In this document: in pieces, positions 33,051-41,530 of the stretch
How positions within the stretch are numbered: position 1 is the first letter of the stretch
How the letters are laid out: each line of letters opens with the position of its first letter
From: Candidatus Poseidoniaceae archaeon
Lineage (GTDB): Archaea; Thermoplasmatota; Poseidoniia; Poseidoniales; Poseidoniaceae
DNA length: 45,849 nucleotides
NCBI GenBank assembly: GCA_028356125.1
Contig: JAOMTZ010000013.1
Location: 1 to 45,849 of the forward strand
Direction: 5' to 3'
Notes under the pieces: generated by a model
Database searches by the model: none
Seen by the model: the letters and a program-made list of their open reading frames with translations, nothing else
Told to the model about the DNA's origin: nothing
Translations under genes and position numbers: made by a program

Positions 33051-33465
33051 TCTGCCCTTCTTTGAGAACCTTGCAATACCATCTAGTATCTCCTGGATAC
33101 TTTTTGTGCGAGATTCGATTGAAATAACCGTCTGTGAATGATGCTGAGATTGTTTTGCATGGTGTCGCAGCAGAAACAACTTCTAATTCGACTTCGCCTA
33201 TTTTGAAAACAGAACCGATTTCTAAATTAAAACCCTCTACCAACAAATTCTCACCAGTAGTCCCACCTTGAATCGGGTGACCTTCTGATTTGAGTTTAAC
33301 AAGTAATTCATTTTCCAAAACACATACAGCCCTTTGTGGTCCGCCATGGTGTTTTTTATCGAATTGGTTATCCCCTACTATTCCTTCGAAATGAACCTTA
33401 ACTGTGGCCACATTTTCTTTTGGAACGCCACCATTGGAAATGTATATCCCCAATAGTTGGCCCAT
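33034..33465 (-). CDS. MOSC-domain protein (YiiM-like)
   Basis: A 143-residue single MOSC domain, the molybdenum-cofactor sulfurase C-terminal fold. It has GIYISNGGVPKENV at the start, GIVGDNQFDKKHHGGPQRAV, then GTTGENLLVEGFNLEIGSVFKIG. The conserved Cys lies in SAATPCKTI, where members bind a sulfur or Mo species. An AGGTGA Shine-Dalgarno motif stands four bases before the ATG. The substrate is unknown; relatives detoxify N-hydroxylated purines or move sulfur. It is convergent and overlaps the GGPPS tail by 17 bp. Confidence 0.88.
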   Translation of the reverse strand: MGQLLGIYISNGGVPKENVATVKVHFEGIVGDNQFDKKHHGGPQRAVCVLENELLVKLKSEGHPIQGGTTGENLLVEGFNLEIGSVFKIGEVELEVVSAATPCKTISASFTDGYFNRISHKKYPGDTRWYCKVLKEGQINRSA

Positions 33466-33497
33466 TCAATCACCTTAGTGATAGATTGATTTCCCAA

Positions 33498-35705
33498 TCA
33501 CTCTGCGTAGTAGGATTCAGGGTTTGGATCTGGCTTCAATCCCTTACGAGTACGGATTTCGCCAACTACCTTATTGAATAATTGTGGTGGTAGAATCTCG
33601 AAACCTGTGTTTTCAGAGTTCCAAACAGCACGACCTTGAGATGCAGCACGGATATCGTTGGAGAATCCGAAGGTTTCTGCTACAGGAAGTGTTCCGATAA
33701 CAGTGGTTGCTTCTCCTTCAGAAGGCATGTCTTCGATGATTCCACGGCGGTTTGTGATTTCACGAGTAACTGGTCCAAGCCAGTCGTTAGGAACGCTGAC
33801 GTGGGACCTTTGCATAGGCTCCATCAATACAGTGCGAGCACGAATCATTGCGCCCTTGATTGCATTACGAACTGCAGGAATAGTCTGTGCAGGTCCACGG
33901 TGAATTGCATCTTCGTGCAGTTTTGCATCGACTAGTCTGACCATCATGCCCATTACTGGCTCATCTGCCACTGGACCTTTCTTACATACTTCATTGAATG
34001 ATTCGATAATCAGTTCTCGTGTCTCGTGTAATCCCTGAATACCCTTTGTGTCATTAACTAGAACGTTGGTACCACTGATGGCGTAAATCTTACGCATCTT
34101 GTCTTTGTCCATTCCAAGCTCGCCGAATTTGTTTCCAACTTCCTTAGCGTCACTAGAGCGTACTGCACCATTTCCAAAGTGGCCGTCACGTAGTGCTGCA
34201 ACAACTTCAGGGGAAAGTGGCTCACATTCAATCATGAATCTGTTATGTCGGTTAGGTGATTTACCTTCGAAAGAACGTCCTCTGTTGTTACCTTCTACAG
34301 ATTCTCTGTATACAACGATAGGCGGGCTAACTTTTACCTTGATGTTTTGTTCTTCTTCAAGACGGAAAACGGTGATCTCCAAGTGCAGTTCTCCCATACC
34401 TGCTAGAAGAGCCTCTCCAGTTTCTTGGTTAGTAGTAACCTGAAGTGAAGCATCAGACTTTGCAAGAGAACGTAGAGCATCGACGAATTTTGGAAGGTCC
34501 TTCATGCTCTTTGGTTCAACAGCCACGGTAACTACCGGGTCTGAATAGTGTCTAATCGCTTCGAACGGAGTGAAATCTTTGTCGCGAGATAGTGTTACAC
34601 CTGCTGCTGCTGAGCGGATACCTGTAATTGCTGCAATATTACCTGCTACAACCTTAGGGACTGGGATTCTGTCGCCTCCAACCATCATGCTAACTTGCTG
34701 AACACGTTCAGGCTTTGCAGCACCGATAGCGAATACAGACTCACCTTGGTTAATAGAACCGGAATATAGGCGGCCTACTGCAACTTCACCTGCATGTGGG
34801 TCCATCCAAATCTTGGTGATCATCATTGAAAGTTCAGCCTCTGGGTCACAACTAACCATAGCCTTACCAATTGGTGACTCAAGGTCTCCGTTCCAGATGT
34901 TAGGGATACGGTATGGTTGAGCTTCAACAGGACCCGGTAACTTAGTAACAGCCATGTCCAAAAGAACTTCATGCACTGGGGCTTTCTTAGCCAGAGTCTT
35001 CTGGTCTTCATTGTTACAGTACTCGAAGATTTCAGTCATGGATACTCCAGACTTCTTCATGTAAGGGATTGTAATCCCCCAATTGTGGTATGCTGAACCA
35101 AATGCTACAGTTCCATCCATAACACTGACTTGCCATTTCTTTTCCATACCTTCTGGAGCGAATGAGTGAATTAATTTGTTGACTTTCTTGATAGTTTCTT
35201 CAAATCTCTTCAACATGTCTTCAGGTGTTACCTTCAATTCGTTGATTAGTCTGTCTACTTTGTTAATGAAAAGAACAGGCTTAACCTTCTCTTTCAAAGC
35301 CTGCCTAACCACTGTCTCAGTCTGAGGCATTGGGCCTTCTACAGCACATGCTAGAATGAAACATCCGTCGACCGCACGCATAGCACGGGTAACGTCTCCA
35401 CCGAAGTCTACGTGACCTGGTGTGTCAATTAGATTGATGAGGTAGTCAGTTCCTTCGATCCCGTGAACCATGGATGCAGAAGCAGCGTTGATAGTAATTC
35501 CACGAGCACTCTCTTGTTGGTCGAAATCGAGAACACGGCTCTTACCTGCAAGGTCTTCGCTCATCATTCCAGCACCAGCAATTAGGTTATCTGAAAGTGT
35601 AGTTTTTCCGTGGTCGATGTGAGCAGCAATACACAGATTTCGAATTTGTGGTAAAATGTGCATTACTTCTGTCGCCTTCTTGATGTTGTCTTCTTTACGG
35701 CCCAT
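33498..35705 (-). CDS. fusA: translation elongation factor EF-2
   Basis: Archaeal GTPase that moves tRNA and mRNA through the ribosome. The 735-residue protein has G1 AHIDHGKTTLSD, G3 DTPGHVDFGGDV, G4 NKVDR and all later domains. His602, in DAIHRGPAQ, is the site of diphthamide modification. The N-terminus MGRKEDNIKKA is typical of archaeal EF-2. An AGGTGA motif and a small GGTGA-A-TCACC palindrome (35706-35716) lie immediately before the ATG. The gene belongs to the archaeal str group, but the desaturase gene separates it from rpsG. The plus-strand frames over it are shadows. Confidence 0.97.
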   Translation of the reverse strand: MGRKEDNIKKATEVMHILPQIRNLCIAAHIDHGKTTLSDNLIAGAGMMSEDLAGKSRVLDFDQQESARGITINAASASMVHGIEGTDYLINLIDTPGHVDFGGDVTRAMRAVDGCFILACAVEGPMPQTETVVRQALKEKVKPVLFINKVDRLINELKVTPEDMLKRFEETIKKVNKLIHSFAPEGMEKKWQVSVMDGTVAFGSAYHNWGITIPYMKKSGVSMTEIFEYCNNEDQKTLAKKAPVHEVLLDMAVTKLPGPVEAQPYRIPNIWNGDLESPIGKAMVSCDPEAELSMMITKIWMDPHAGEVAVGRLYSGSINQGESVFAIGAAKPERVQQVSMMVGGDRIPVPKVVAGNIAAITGIRSAAAGVTLSRDKDFTPFEAIRHYSDPVVTVAVEPKSMKDLPKFVDALRSLAKSDASLQVTTNQETGEALLAGMGELHLEITVFRLEEEQNIKVKVSPPIVVYRESVEGNNRGRSFEGKSPNRHNRFMIECEPLSPEVVAALRDGHFGNGAVRSSDAKEVGNKFGELGMDKDKMRKIYAISGTNVLVNDTKGIQGLHETRELIIESFNEVCKKGPVADEPVMGMMVRLVDAKLHEDAIHRGPAQTIPAVRNAIKGAMIRARTVLMEPMQRSHVSVPNDWLGPVTREITNRRGIIEDMPSEGEATTVIGTLPVAETFGFSNDIRAASQGRAVWNSENTGFEILPPQLFNKVVGEIRTRKGLKPDPNPESYYAE

Positions 35706-35801
35706 GGTGAATCACCTGACTCTCGTCGGTCTTCGCCACCTTGAAGGGGTTTATCAAATCGACTACCATTCGGGGTGGTCAAATGTTGTGCTGTGGGCTG
35801 A

Positions 35802-36953
35802 TTAAACAGCTCGAGATATGGACTTGTATTGTAATTCCATTTCTTTGAATAATAGCCTTAATTCGACTTTGATAGAATTGTATGACTCTCTCATTTCAGA
35901 AATCTTAGAATTGATGGCATCTTTAGATGCACTAAGTGAACTCTTCAACTCTTTTTTCGACTTATGCATTTCGTAAAGGCACGATCTCATCTTGTCCCTG
36001 CATCTTGAGATTCTGCTTTCATAATCTTGAACATCGATATTCTTTGAAGCTAGTTTGTTAACGGACTTTTTGAATTTCATATCAAGTTTAGCAACCTCGA
36101 TAGAATGCTTAGGTGTCGACTTGAGATTAGAATTTAATCCTACTAAATTGAACCCTCGAATCCACCATTTGCTTGGATCTACGTGAAACCATTTGTGTCC
36201 GTTTCTGTAATCTGCTTGGAATGTATGGTGGAAGTTGTGATATCCTTCTCCAAAAGTCAAGAAAGCTAGGAAGAATGAATCTCTGCTTGAGTTTTCTTCG
36301 GAGTAGGGTTGAGTTCCCCAAATGTGTGCAGCGCTGTTGATTAGGAATGTTCCATGGTGTACAAATACGGTGCGAACCAGTCCTGCCCATACTAAGCATC
36401 CAACTGCTACCGCTAATCCACCGAGCATATACCCAACTGCTGCCGGTAAAATAATTCCAGACATTGCTCCAATGAGGAATATGTTTCTGTGCTGCCACCT
36501 GATGATTTTGCTTGCCTGTAAATCTTTTACATTCGCAAAGTCATTTGTGAAAGCCTCTTCTTCGATCATTACCCAGCCCATATGTGAGTACCAAAATCCT
36601 CTTGTTACAGAATATGGGTCCAGTTCAGTGTCTGTAGCCTTGTGGTGGTTCCTATGATCTGAACACCATTCGATTATTGAATTTTGAAATGAACCGGCTC
36701 CAAATACTGCATAGAACAGAACCAATGGCCACGAAGCATCGTGTGAGCGGTGCGAAAATAAACGATGGTAACCTACTGTGATTGATAAGCCACAAGCGAA
36801 GTAAAAGAAAAAGAATACTATTGCTTCTGTCCAACCTGGTGCTCCGAAATACATCCAATGAAATACAGCTCCTCCAATCGCTAGAATTGGAGTTGCCAAT
36901 AGGAATAATGTGTTGAGCCAATTAATCCGGGTAGAGGGCGCATAGTCTTCCAT
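35802..36953 (-). CDS. membrane fatty-acid desaturase (acyl-CoA delta-9-like) with C-terminal coiled coil
   Basis: A di-iron desaturase that inserts a double bond into acyl chains. The 383-residue protein has the three His boxes of the family: HRLFSH (63-68), HRNHH (100-104) and HNFHH (239-243). Four hydrophobic helices lie between residues 14 and 200, as in stearoyl-CoA desaturases. Beyond the family's usual end (about 285), residues about 290-383 form a charged, probably coiled-coil extension. The gene lies between rpsG and fusA on the same strand (77 and 96 bp gaps). In an archaeon whose core lipids are isoprenoid ethers, the substrate is uncertain: free or CoA-linked acyl chains, or polyunsaturated pigments. 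Confidence 0.88.
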   Translation of the reverse strand: MEDYAPSTRINWLNTLFLLATPILAIGGAVFHWMYFGAPGWTEAIVFFFFYFACGLSITVGYHRLFSHRSHDASWPLVLFYAVFGAGSFQNSIIEWCSDHRNHHKATDTELDPYSVTRGFWYSHMGWVMIEEEAFTNDFANVKDLQASKIIRWQHRNIFLIGAMSGIILPAAVGYMLGGLAVAVGCLVWAGLVRTVFVHHGTFLINSAAHIWGTQPYSEENSSRDSFFLAFLTFGEGYHNFHHTFQADYRNGHKWFHVDPSKWWIRGFNLVGLNSNLKSTPKHSIEVAKLDMKFKKSVNKLASKNIDVQDYESRISRCRDKMRSCLYEMHKSKKELKSSLSASKDAINSKISEMRESYNSIKVELRLLFKEMELQYKSISRAV

Positions 36954-36994
36954 TACCGGCTCCCATTGACCAACCCTATTGACCGTTGGGGTCC

Positions 36995-37012
36995 GGTGTT
37001 AGTGGTAACACC
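36995..37012. promoter_or_regulatory. perfect 7-bp inverted repeat between rpsG and the desaturase gene
   Basis: GGTGTTA (36995-37001) and TAACACC (37006-37012) are separated by GTGG. The element lies 18 bp after the rpsG stop and about 42 bp before the desaturase start. There is no T-tract after it on the minus strand, so it is more likely a processing, attenuation or regulatory site than a classical terminator. Confidence 0.35.
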
Positions 37013-37030
37013 TAGTTTCAACACTGGATT

Positions 37031-37663
37031 TCAGCGAGCACTGGAAGCAATACGCTGAACTTCTTCTTTCTTTGATACTGCGAAAGAAGTAACGTCGCCA
37101 TTGCTAGCCTTTGTTAACTCGTTGATGATACACTGAGTTAGTGTACGCTTGGATTTTGAAGTTCCTTGTTGTGCTCCTTTTGCCAGGTTTGCCAAAGCAA
37201 CATCCAAGCGGCGAGAAGGAGAACTGTCTACTGCCTTGGGCTGAGATACTGCTCCGAACTTGATACGTGTGATCTCTTCCATAGGTGCAGCGTGACAAAT
37301 AGCGTCAACAAATGCTTGAAGTGGGTTATTGCCGCTTCTTTCAGCTATTGAATCTAGTGCGTTCTCAAACGCCTTTAGTGCACCTTGTTTCTTTCCTGTG
37401 TACTTACCTGTACGCATTAATTTGTTAGTGAATCTCTCAACAACAGAAAGGCGTGCTTTACCGAACCAAGCGTTAGCATGGCGGCCACCGGTGTGTGGGA
37501 CACCGACTGTTGATAGGTTGATGTATGGTGCTAATCCCGGGTCTCTGCATACAACTTCTGTAGCATCGTACTTTCCGAAAACTAGGGTGCCAATACCTGC
37601 AATAGGTCTGACTTCCTCTTCTGGAGTTGATTCTTCTTCTTGTGTTTCGATTTCTTCACTCAT
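37031..37663 (-). CDS. rpsG: ribosomal protein S7
   Basis: Small-subunit protein uS7, which binds the 3' domain of 16S rRNA and heads its assembly. The 210-residue archaeal form has an acidic N-terminal extension (residues 1-20), then the conserved VVERFTNKLMRTGKYTGKKQGALKAF and LQAFVDAICHAAPMEEITRIKFG. The end is SFAVSKKEEVQRIASSAR, as in archaeal S7. GGAGTGA five bases before the ATG is a good ribosome-binding site. It follows rpsL by 15 bp. Confidence 0.95.
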   Translation of the reverse strand: MSEEIETQEEESTPEEEVRPIAGIGTLVFGKYDATEVVCRDPGLAPYINLSTVGVPHTGGRHANAWFGKARLSVVERFTNKLMRTGKYTGKKQGALKAFENALDSIAERSGNNPLQAFVDAICHAAPMEEITRIKFGAVSQPKAVDSSPSRRLDVALANLAKGAQQGTSKSKRTLTQCIINELTKASNGDVTSFAVSKKEEVQRIASSAR

Positions 37664-37678
37664 CTAAATCACTCCGAA

Positions 37679-38107
37679 TTATCGTACTGGCTTCTCCTTT
37701 CGTCCACGTACCATCTCATCTAGTGAGACTCCGTTGACTTGGATGACCTTGTAGCGGACACCAGGAATATCTCCGTATGAACGACCCATGCGTCCACCGA
37801 TACCTTCTACCATGACTTCATCGTGTTCGTCAATGAAGTTGATAGCACCATCTCCTGGTGCGAAGGCTGTGAGTTTGTTACCGTTCTTAATCAAAGAAAT
37901 CTTGACTGCTTTACGAATTCCGGAGTTAGGCTGCTTGGCTTCGATACCGACTTTTTCGATAACGATACCCTTTGCCTGAGTGGAACCTGCAAGAGGGTCA
38001 TGCTTAGCTCTTGACTTTAGCATACGCTTCTTGTATCTACGATCGGACCATCTGAACTTTTGGCGGTCCTTTGCCATCTTGGTTCCTGCGAACAATCCAC
38101 GACCCAT
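37679..38107 (-). CDS. rpsL: ribosomal protein S12
   Basis: uS12, which monitors codon-anticodon pairing in the decoding centre. The 142-residue protein has the archaeal opening [22 protein letters not shown] and then [24 protein letters not shown] (the conserved PNSGIRK). It ends with [24 protein letters not shown]. Upstream (38108-38248, 141 bp) is the divergent control region shared with the UbiD gene, which contains an 8-base run of C (38143-38150). No convincing TATA box was found there. Confidence 0.95.
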   Translation of the reverse strand: MGRGLFAGTKMAKDRQKFRWSDRRYKKRMLKSRAKHDPLAGSTQAKGIVIEKVGIEAKQPNSGIRKAVKISLIKNGNKLTAFAPGDGAINFIDEHDEVMVEGIGGRMGRSYGDIPGVRYKVIQVNGVSLDEMVRGRKEKPVR

Positions 38108-38248
38108 GTCAATACTCTCCAGTGAAGCAAGTTGCCGACCTACCCCCCCCTATTTCATGATGCCGATTAAAACAGGTCTGGTGAATGGTGCACGGATAGA
38201 CATTCAACAGGGCCAATGTTCATGGTTATTCCGCTCTAGCAATGGTAC

Positions 38249-39514
38249 ATGGCATTCCGTGATTTGTTAGGTGCGGCTAGTATTATTTCCGAGCCAACCA
38301 GTGTACTGCATGGGGTTTTTGATAAATCTAAATCAGTTGGGCATGAGTTGCTGGTGTTCGAAAACTTGGTCGAGGCTCCAGGGCACAGAGTAGCAGTAAA
38401 TTTGCTCACCCGGCCAAGACTTTGTGCAGCATTATCGATAGAGCCGGAAGACTTCATCGACCTCTTGGGTTGGGCCATGACGAACCCTGGCGAGCCAAAG
38501 ATTGTTGAAAATGGACCAGTACTAGAATGCCCCCAAGATTCCCCTGATTTGACAAAACTACCTATTCCACATCACTGGCGTGAAGACCGTGGAAGGTATA
38601 TGTCCTCTAGTGTAATCATTGCAGAATATGATGGCATCCGAAATATGTCGTTCCATCGTCAATTGCTACGTGATAAGAATCACTTGGTAGTTAGATTGGT
38701 CCCTAGGCATCTCCATTCTATGACCTCAGAGGCAAGAAGCCGCGGGGAGGAAGTGAACATAGCCATCATAAACGCACCCGATCCTGTTGTTTTATTGGCT
38801 GGAGCAATGTCATTTGATTCTAATATAGACGAATTAACTATTGCATCAGCACTTCATGAAAAAATACATGGTTCACCATTAGAATTAGTTGAACTGCCTA
38901 ACGGCATACAAGTTCCAGCCCATGCTGAGTACGCAATGTGGGGTAGGATAACTACCGATAATGACGATGAGGGGCCTTATGTTGACATTACTGGCACAGT
39001 AGATGATGTTAGGCAAGAGCCTGTAATCGAGGTTGACGGAATTACCCACCGCAAAAACCCAGTATTCCACGCACTTATTCCTGCAGAAGCTGAGCACAAG
39101 ACACTGATGGGTCTTCCAAGAGCGCCAACAATCAAGTCCGCTGTGAGTGAAGTTTGCGAATGTCTTGATGTTCACATGACAGAAGGAGGAGGCGGTTGGT
39201 TGGCTGCAGTGGTAAAAATCAAGGTCGTGAATGAAGGAGACGGTGTAAGGGCGATTAACGCAGCATTGGCCGGGCACCGTTCTATGAAAATGGTCACTGT
39301 TGTTGACGAAGATATCGATATTACCGACCCTGTTAGAGTTGAATGGGCGATGATGACTCGTTGGCAACCAGATTCGGATTCAATTATTCTATCCGATCAA
39401 AAGGGCTCTAGTTTGGACCCATCAAGGCTTGAAGATGGAAAAACCGCAAAAATTGGAATTGATGCAACAATCCCTTGGGGTTATGACCGTTCAGGATTCA
39501 TGTCGGTTCAGTGA
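38249..39514 (+). CDS. UbiD-family decarboxylase
   Basis: A 421-residue prenylated-FMN decarboxylase (COG0043). Family features are FRDLLGAASIISEPTSV at the N-terminus, LPIPHHWREDRGRYMSSSVII, IHGSPLELVELPNGIQVPAHAEYAMWG (conserved Glu of the active site), GPYVDITGTVD and ITHRKNPVFHALIPAEAEHKTLMG. Archaeal homologues include 4-hydroxybenzoate-type decarboxylases and the trans-anhydromevalonate-5-phosphate decarboxylase of the archaeal mevalonate pathway. The presence of isopentenyl phosphate kinase nearby makes the second role attractive, but the sequence alone cannot decide. It is divergent from rpsL, and the TPR-like gene follows 9 bp after. Confidence 0.85.
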   Translation: MAFRDLLGAASIISEPTSVLHGVFDKSKSVGHELLVFENLVEAPGHRVAVNLLTRPRLCAALSIEPEDFIDLLGWAMTNPGEPKIVENGPVLECPQDSPDLTKLPIPHHWREDRGRYMSSSVIIAEYDGIRNMSFHRQLLRDKNHLVVRLVPRHLHSMTSEARSRGEEVNIAIINAPDPVVLLAGAMSFDSNIDELTIASALHEKIHGSPLELVELPNGIQVPAHAEYAMWGRITTDNDDEGPYVDITGTVDDVRQEPVIEVDGITHRKNPVFHALIPAEAEHKTLMGLPRAPTIKSAVSEVCECLDVHMTEGGGGWLAAVVKIKVVNEGDGVRAINAALAGHRSMKMVTVVDEDIDITDPVRVEWAMMTRWQPDSDSIILSDQKGSSLDPSRLEDGKTAKIGIDATIPWGYDRSGFMSVQ

Positions 39515-39523
39515 GTTGTTTAC

Positions 39524-40498
39524 ATGGATAGTGCTTCAATCCTTCAACACCCTCGGCGCAATTTAGGGAGTAGGCACCGTTCACAAGCAGATCGTTTCGT
39601 CAAACTTGCCATCAAAGATTCTGATAGGATGGATGAGAATCTTGCATGGGCTGAGCAAAATGCTCAACAGGCTGTTCTTTACGACTTTACAGATGAGAGG
39701 AATTGGAGATGTTTAGCCAACATCAAGCGACTTAGAGGGGACGGAGAAGGGCTTGCTCTAGTTCTCGAGGACTTGTTTGTCGTTCTCGGCAGAGATCCAA
39801 ATCAACTTTCTCAACTCAAAGGAGTTAACCATCTTGAAGTTGGAATTGAATTACTCGAAGCTGCTTTCCTAACCGATTCTTTGGAACCAGAGAACTGGTT
39901 CAAATCTCTTGAAGGAGATGCCCTTTCAAGATTCGCAATTCGTTGTCGGGGCTTGGATTTTACAGATCAGAGATCTAATATTGTCTACGGCCGAAGGCTA
40001 GAGCGAATTCGAAGTGCAGGGCATGAAGAACTGTTCATCGAATTAGTACACCACCTACTTGCCCATCGTCCAGCCAACCATGAAATATGGATGGAGTTGG
40101 GCAGATTGCACGAACGTAGAAGCGAAGTAGACCAGGCTTGGTTATGCTATGACCACGTTCAACAAATACGACCTAGTGAAAAAGTAAGAGACTTATTTTT
40201 ACAGCGTTTGAAAGGTGCTATGGATGGTAAAGATGCAATTCCTTGGAGCGGGCCATCATTGGACACCCGTGCGGATTTCCTTACCAGGATGCAATCACTT
40301 TCACAAAATATTTCTGAAATACAGCCTGAAGAAACTAGTGAGGTTGAGGGGGAAATAGTTGAGCCAAACCTAAGGAAACTGCAGAACTTAATCTCTGCAG
40401 GTGATGCAGCAGAAGCCTTTTTCCTAGCCCGTTCGTTGTTCACTTCAGGTGAAGAATGGGCCGAAGAGTGGATGCTTAAAGCACAAGAAATGCTTTGA
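39524..40498 (+). CDS. TPR-like repeat protein of unknown function
   Basis: A 324-residue soluble protein built of helical repeats. The clearest tetratricopeptide-like unit is in ANHEIWMELGRLHERRSEVDQAWLCYDHVQQIRPSEK, and further Trp/Leu/Ala-spaced units lie at about residues 30-110. Such repeats bind partner proteins, but no enzymatic motif is present. It begins 9 bp after the UbiD-family gene and probably shares its transcript. Its stop directly abuts that of the convergent TPR-like gene, without a single spacer base. Confidence 0.7.
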   Translation: MDSASILQHPRRNLGSRHRSQADRFVKLAIKDSDRMDENLAWAEQNAQQAVLYDFTDERNWRCLANIKRLRGDGEGLALVLEDLFVVLGRDPNQLSQLKGVNHLEVGIELLEAAFLTDSLEPENWFKSLEGDALSRFAIRCRGLDFTDQRSNIVYGRRLERIRSAGHEELFIELVHHLLAHRPANHEIWMELGRLHERRSEVDQAWLCYDHVQQIRPSEKVRDLFLQRLKGAMDGKDAIPWSGPSLDTRADFLTRMQSLSQNISEIQPEETSEVEGEIVEPNLRKLQNLISAGDAAEAFFLARSLFTSGEEWAEEWMLKAQEML

Positions 40499-41530
40499 CT
40501 AAGCACCCTTGAGTGTCAGAAGTTCTGTCACTCTCTTAGTCCAGGTTTCTGCCATCTCGCCTTCACTAGCAGATGCACATAATGCTGCAAGCATTGCATC
40601 TTCGACTTTATTTGGACTATTGAGTAATTCTGCGAACAAGTTTTGTCGGTTCAGCCTCTTGGCTAGCATTAGCAATGCTCGCAAGTCAGGTCTGTCATTA
40701 CCTGAGTACCCTTCAAGGGTATTTTCAACACACCATTCAAAGACACCATTCACATCATCAGGATGTACTTGGAGTATTGGAGAATTCTCACCTATTGACA
40801 ATGGCTTTGCATCCATTATTTGGTCTGCAAATTTATCAGCGTTTTCATTTGTATATTCGCTAGCAATTTCAACAAATATAGCCCCCGATTCAACAGCAAG
40901 TTCAGTCTGCTTTGCAATCATCGAATGAGCGTGAGAGTTGAATGCACACCTTGCAGCATCAAATATATGCCCGAAGCTCAAGTGAATTCGTGCTGCTTGA
41001 ATACGTGATATGGCTATCGTTTCGTTTGCATGACCTGCACTGCGAGATATTTCGCCGTGTACATGTAGTGCCATCATCGGTTCATCAATTGAAAGGTGGA
41101 ATGCGGCTTTGTTCAGTAGCGATATATCATGGTCACGACTAGCCTTTGAGACAGATTTCAGACGGGTCTCAGCCCATGTCAAATCATCTCTTGCCTCTTC
41201 AATACTACCATTCTCGAAGTGAACTAGTCCCCTTTCCATTCTTAGTCTCCCTTCCAATGCTAGATCTCTAGTATCGGGGTCTCTTGCAACTATCAGCGCA
41301 TCTTCAATCGATTCGAGATTTATTTCTCCAATCAATCTCTTCTTTACTAAATTTAGAACTTCAGTTTCAGCAGGAGACAATTTGTCTTGTAAGAATTCAA
41401 CAATGTCGCTATTCATTACTAAACCAAGTTCAGCAACTCCAAGCCAACTTGTCCATCGCATTTTCTCGAGAAGGTGCTCTAAATCCCTCTCACCATTTTC
41501 ATAGGCCGTAATTATTTCTTCAGGATTCAA
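40499..41530 (-). CDS. TPR-like repeat protein at the end of the exosome operon
   Basis: A 343-residue helical-repeat protein without membrane segments or catalytic motifs. Leu/Ala-spaced helix pairs (for example LALEGRLRMERGLVHFENGSIEEARDDLTWAETRLK) indicate tetratricopeptide-like units through residues 80-230. Its start overlaps the stop of the DHH phosphoesterase gene by 4 bp, so it is translated with the exosome cluster. A role linking RNA-decay or chaperone proteins is possible but only contextual. The plus-strand frames across it are shadows. Confidence 0.72.
   Translation of the reverse strand: MNPEEIITAYENGERDLEHLLEKMRWTSWLGVAELGLVMNSDIVEFLQDKLSPAETEVLNLVKKRLIGEINLESIEDALIVARDPDTRDLALEGRLRMERGLVHFENGSIEEARDDLTWAETRLKSVSKASRDHDISLLNKAAFHLSIDEPMMALHVHGEISRSAGHANETIAISRIQAARIHLSFGHIFDAARCAFNSHAHSMIAKQTELAVESGAIFVEIASEYTNENADKFADQIMDAKPLSIGENSPILQVHPDDVNGVFEWCVENTLEGYSGNDRPDLRALLMLAKRLNRQNLFAELLNSPNKVEDAMLAALCASASEGEMAETWTKRVTELLTLKGA

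Noticed and set aside
33636-34443. Plus-strand frames over the EF-2 gene
   Set aside because: They are complements of highly conserved EF-2 codons and have no independent support.
35706-35716. GGTGA-A-TCACC palindrome before EF-2 as an operator
   Set aside because: The AGGTGA half is explained by the Shine-Dalgarno motif and the element is very short, so a regulatory claim is not supported.
38143-38150. Run of eight C bases upstream of rpsL as a phase-variation site
   Set aside because: It is outside any coding frame and 36 bp from the start codon; one short homopolymer is not evidence of slippage control.
38160-38270. Small plus-strand frame before the UbiD gene
   Set aside because: It overlaps the UbiD start in another frame, has no ribosome-binding motif of note, and its product has no recognisable features.
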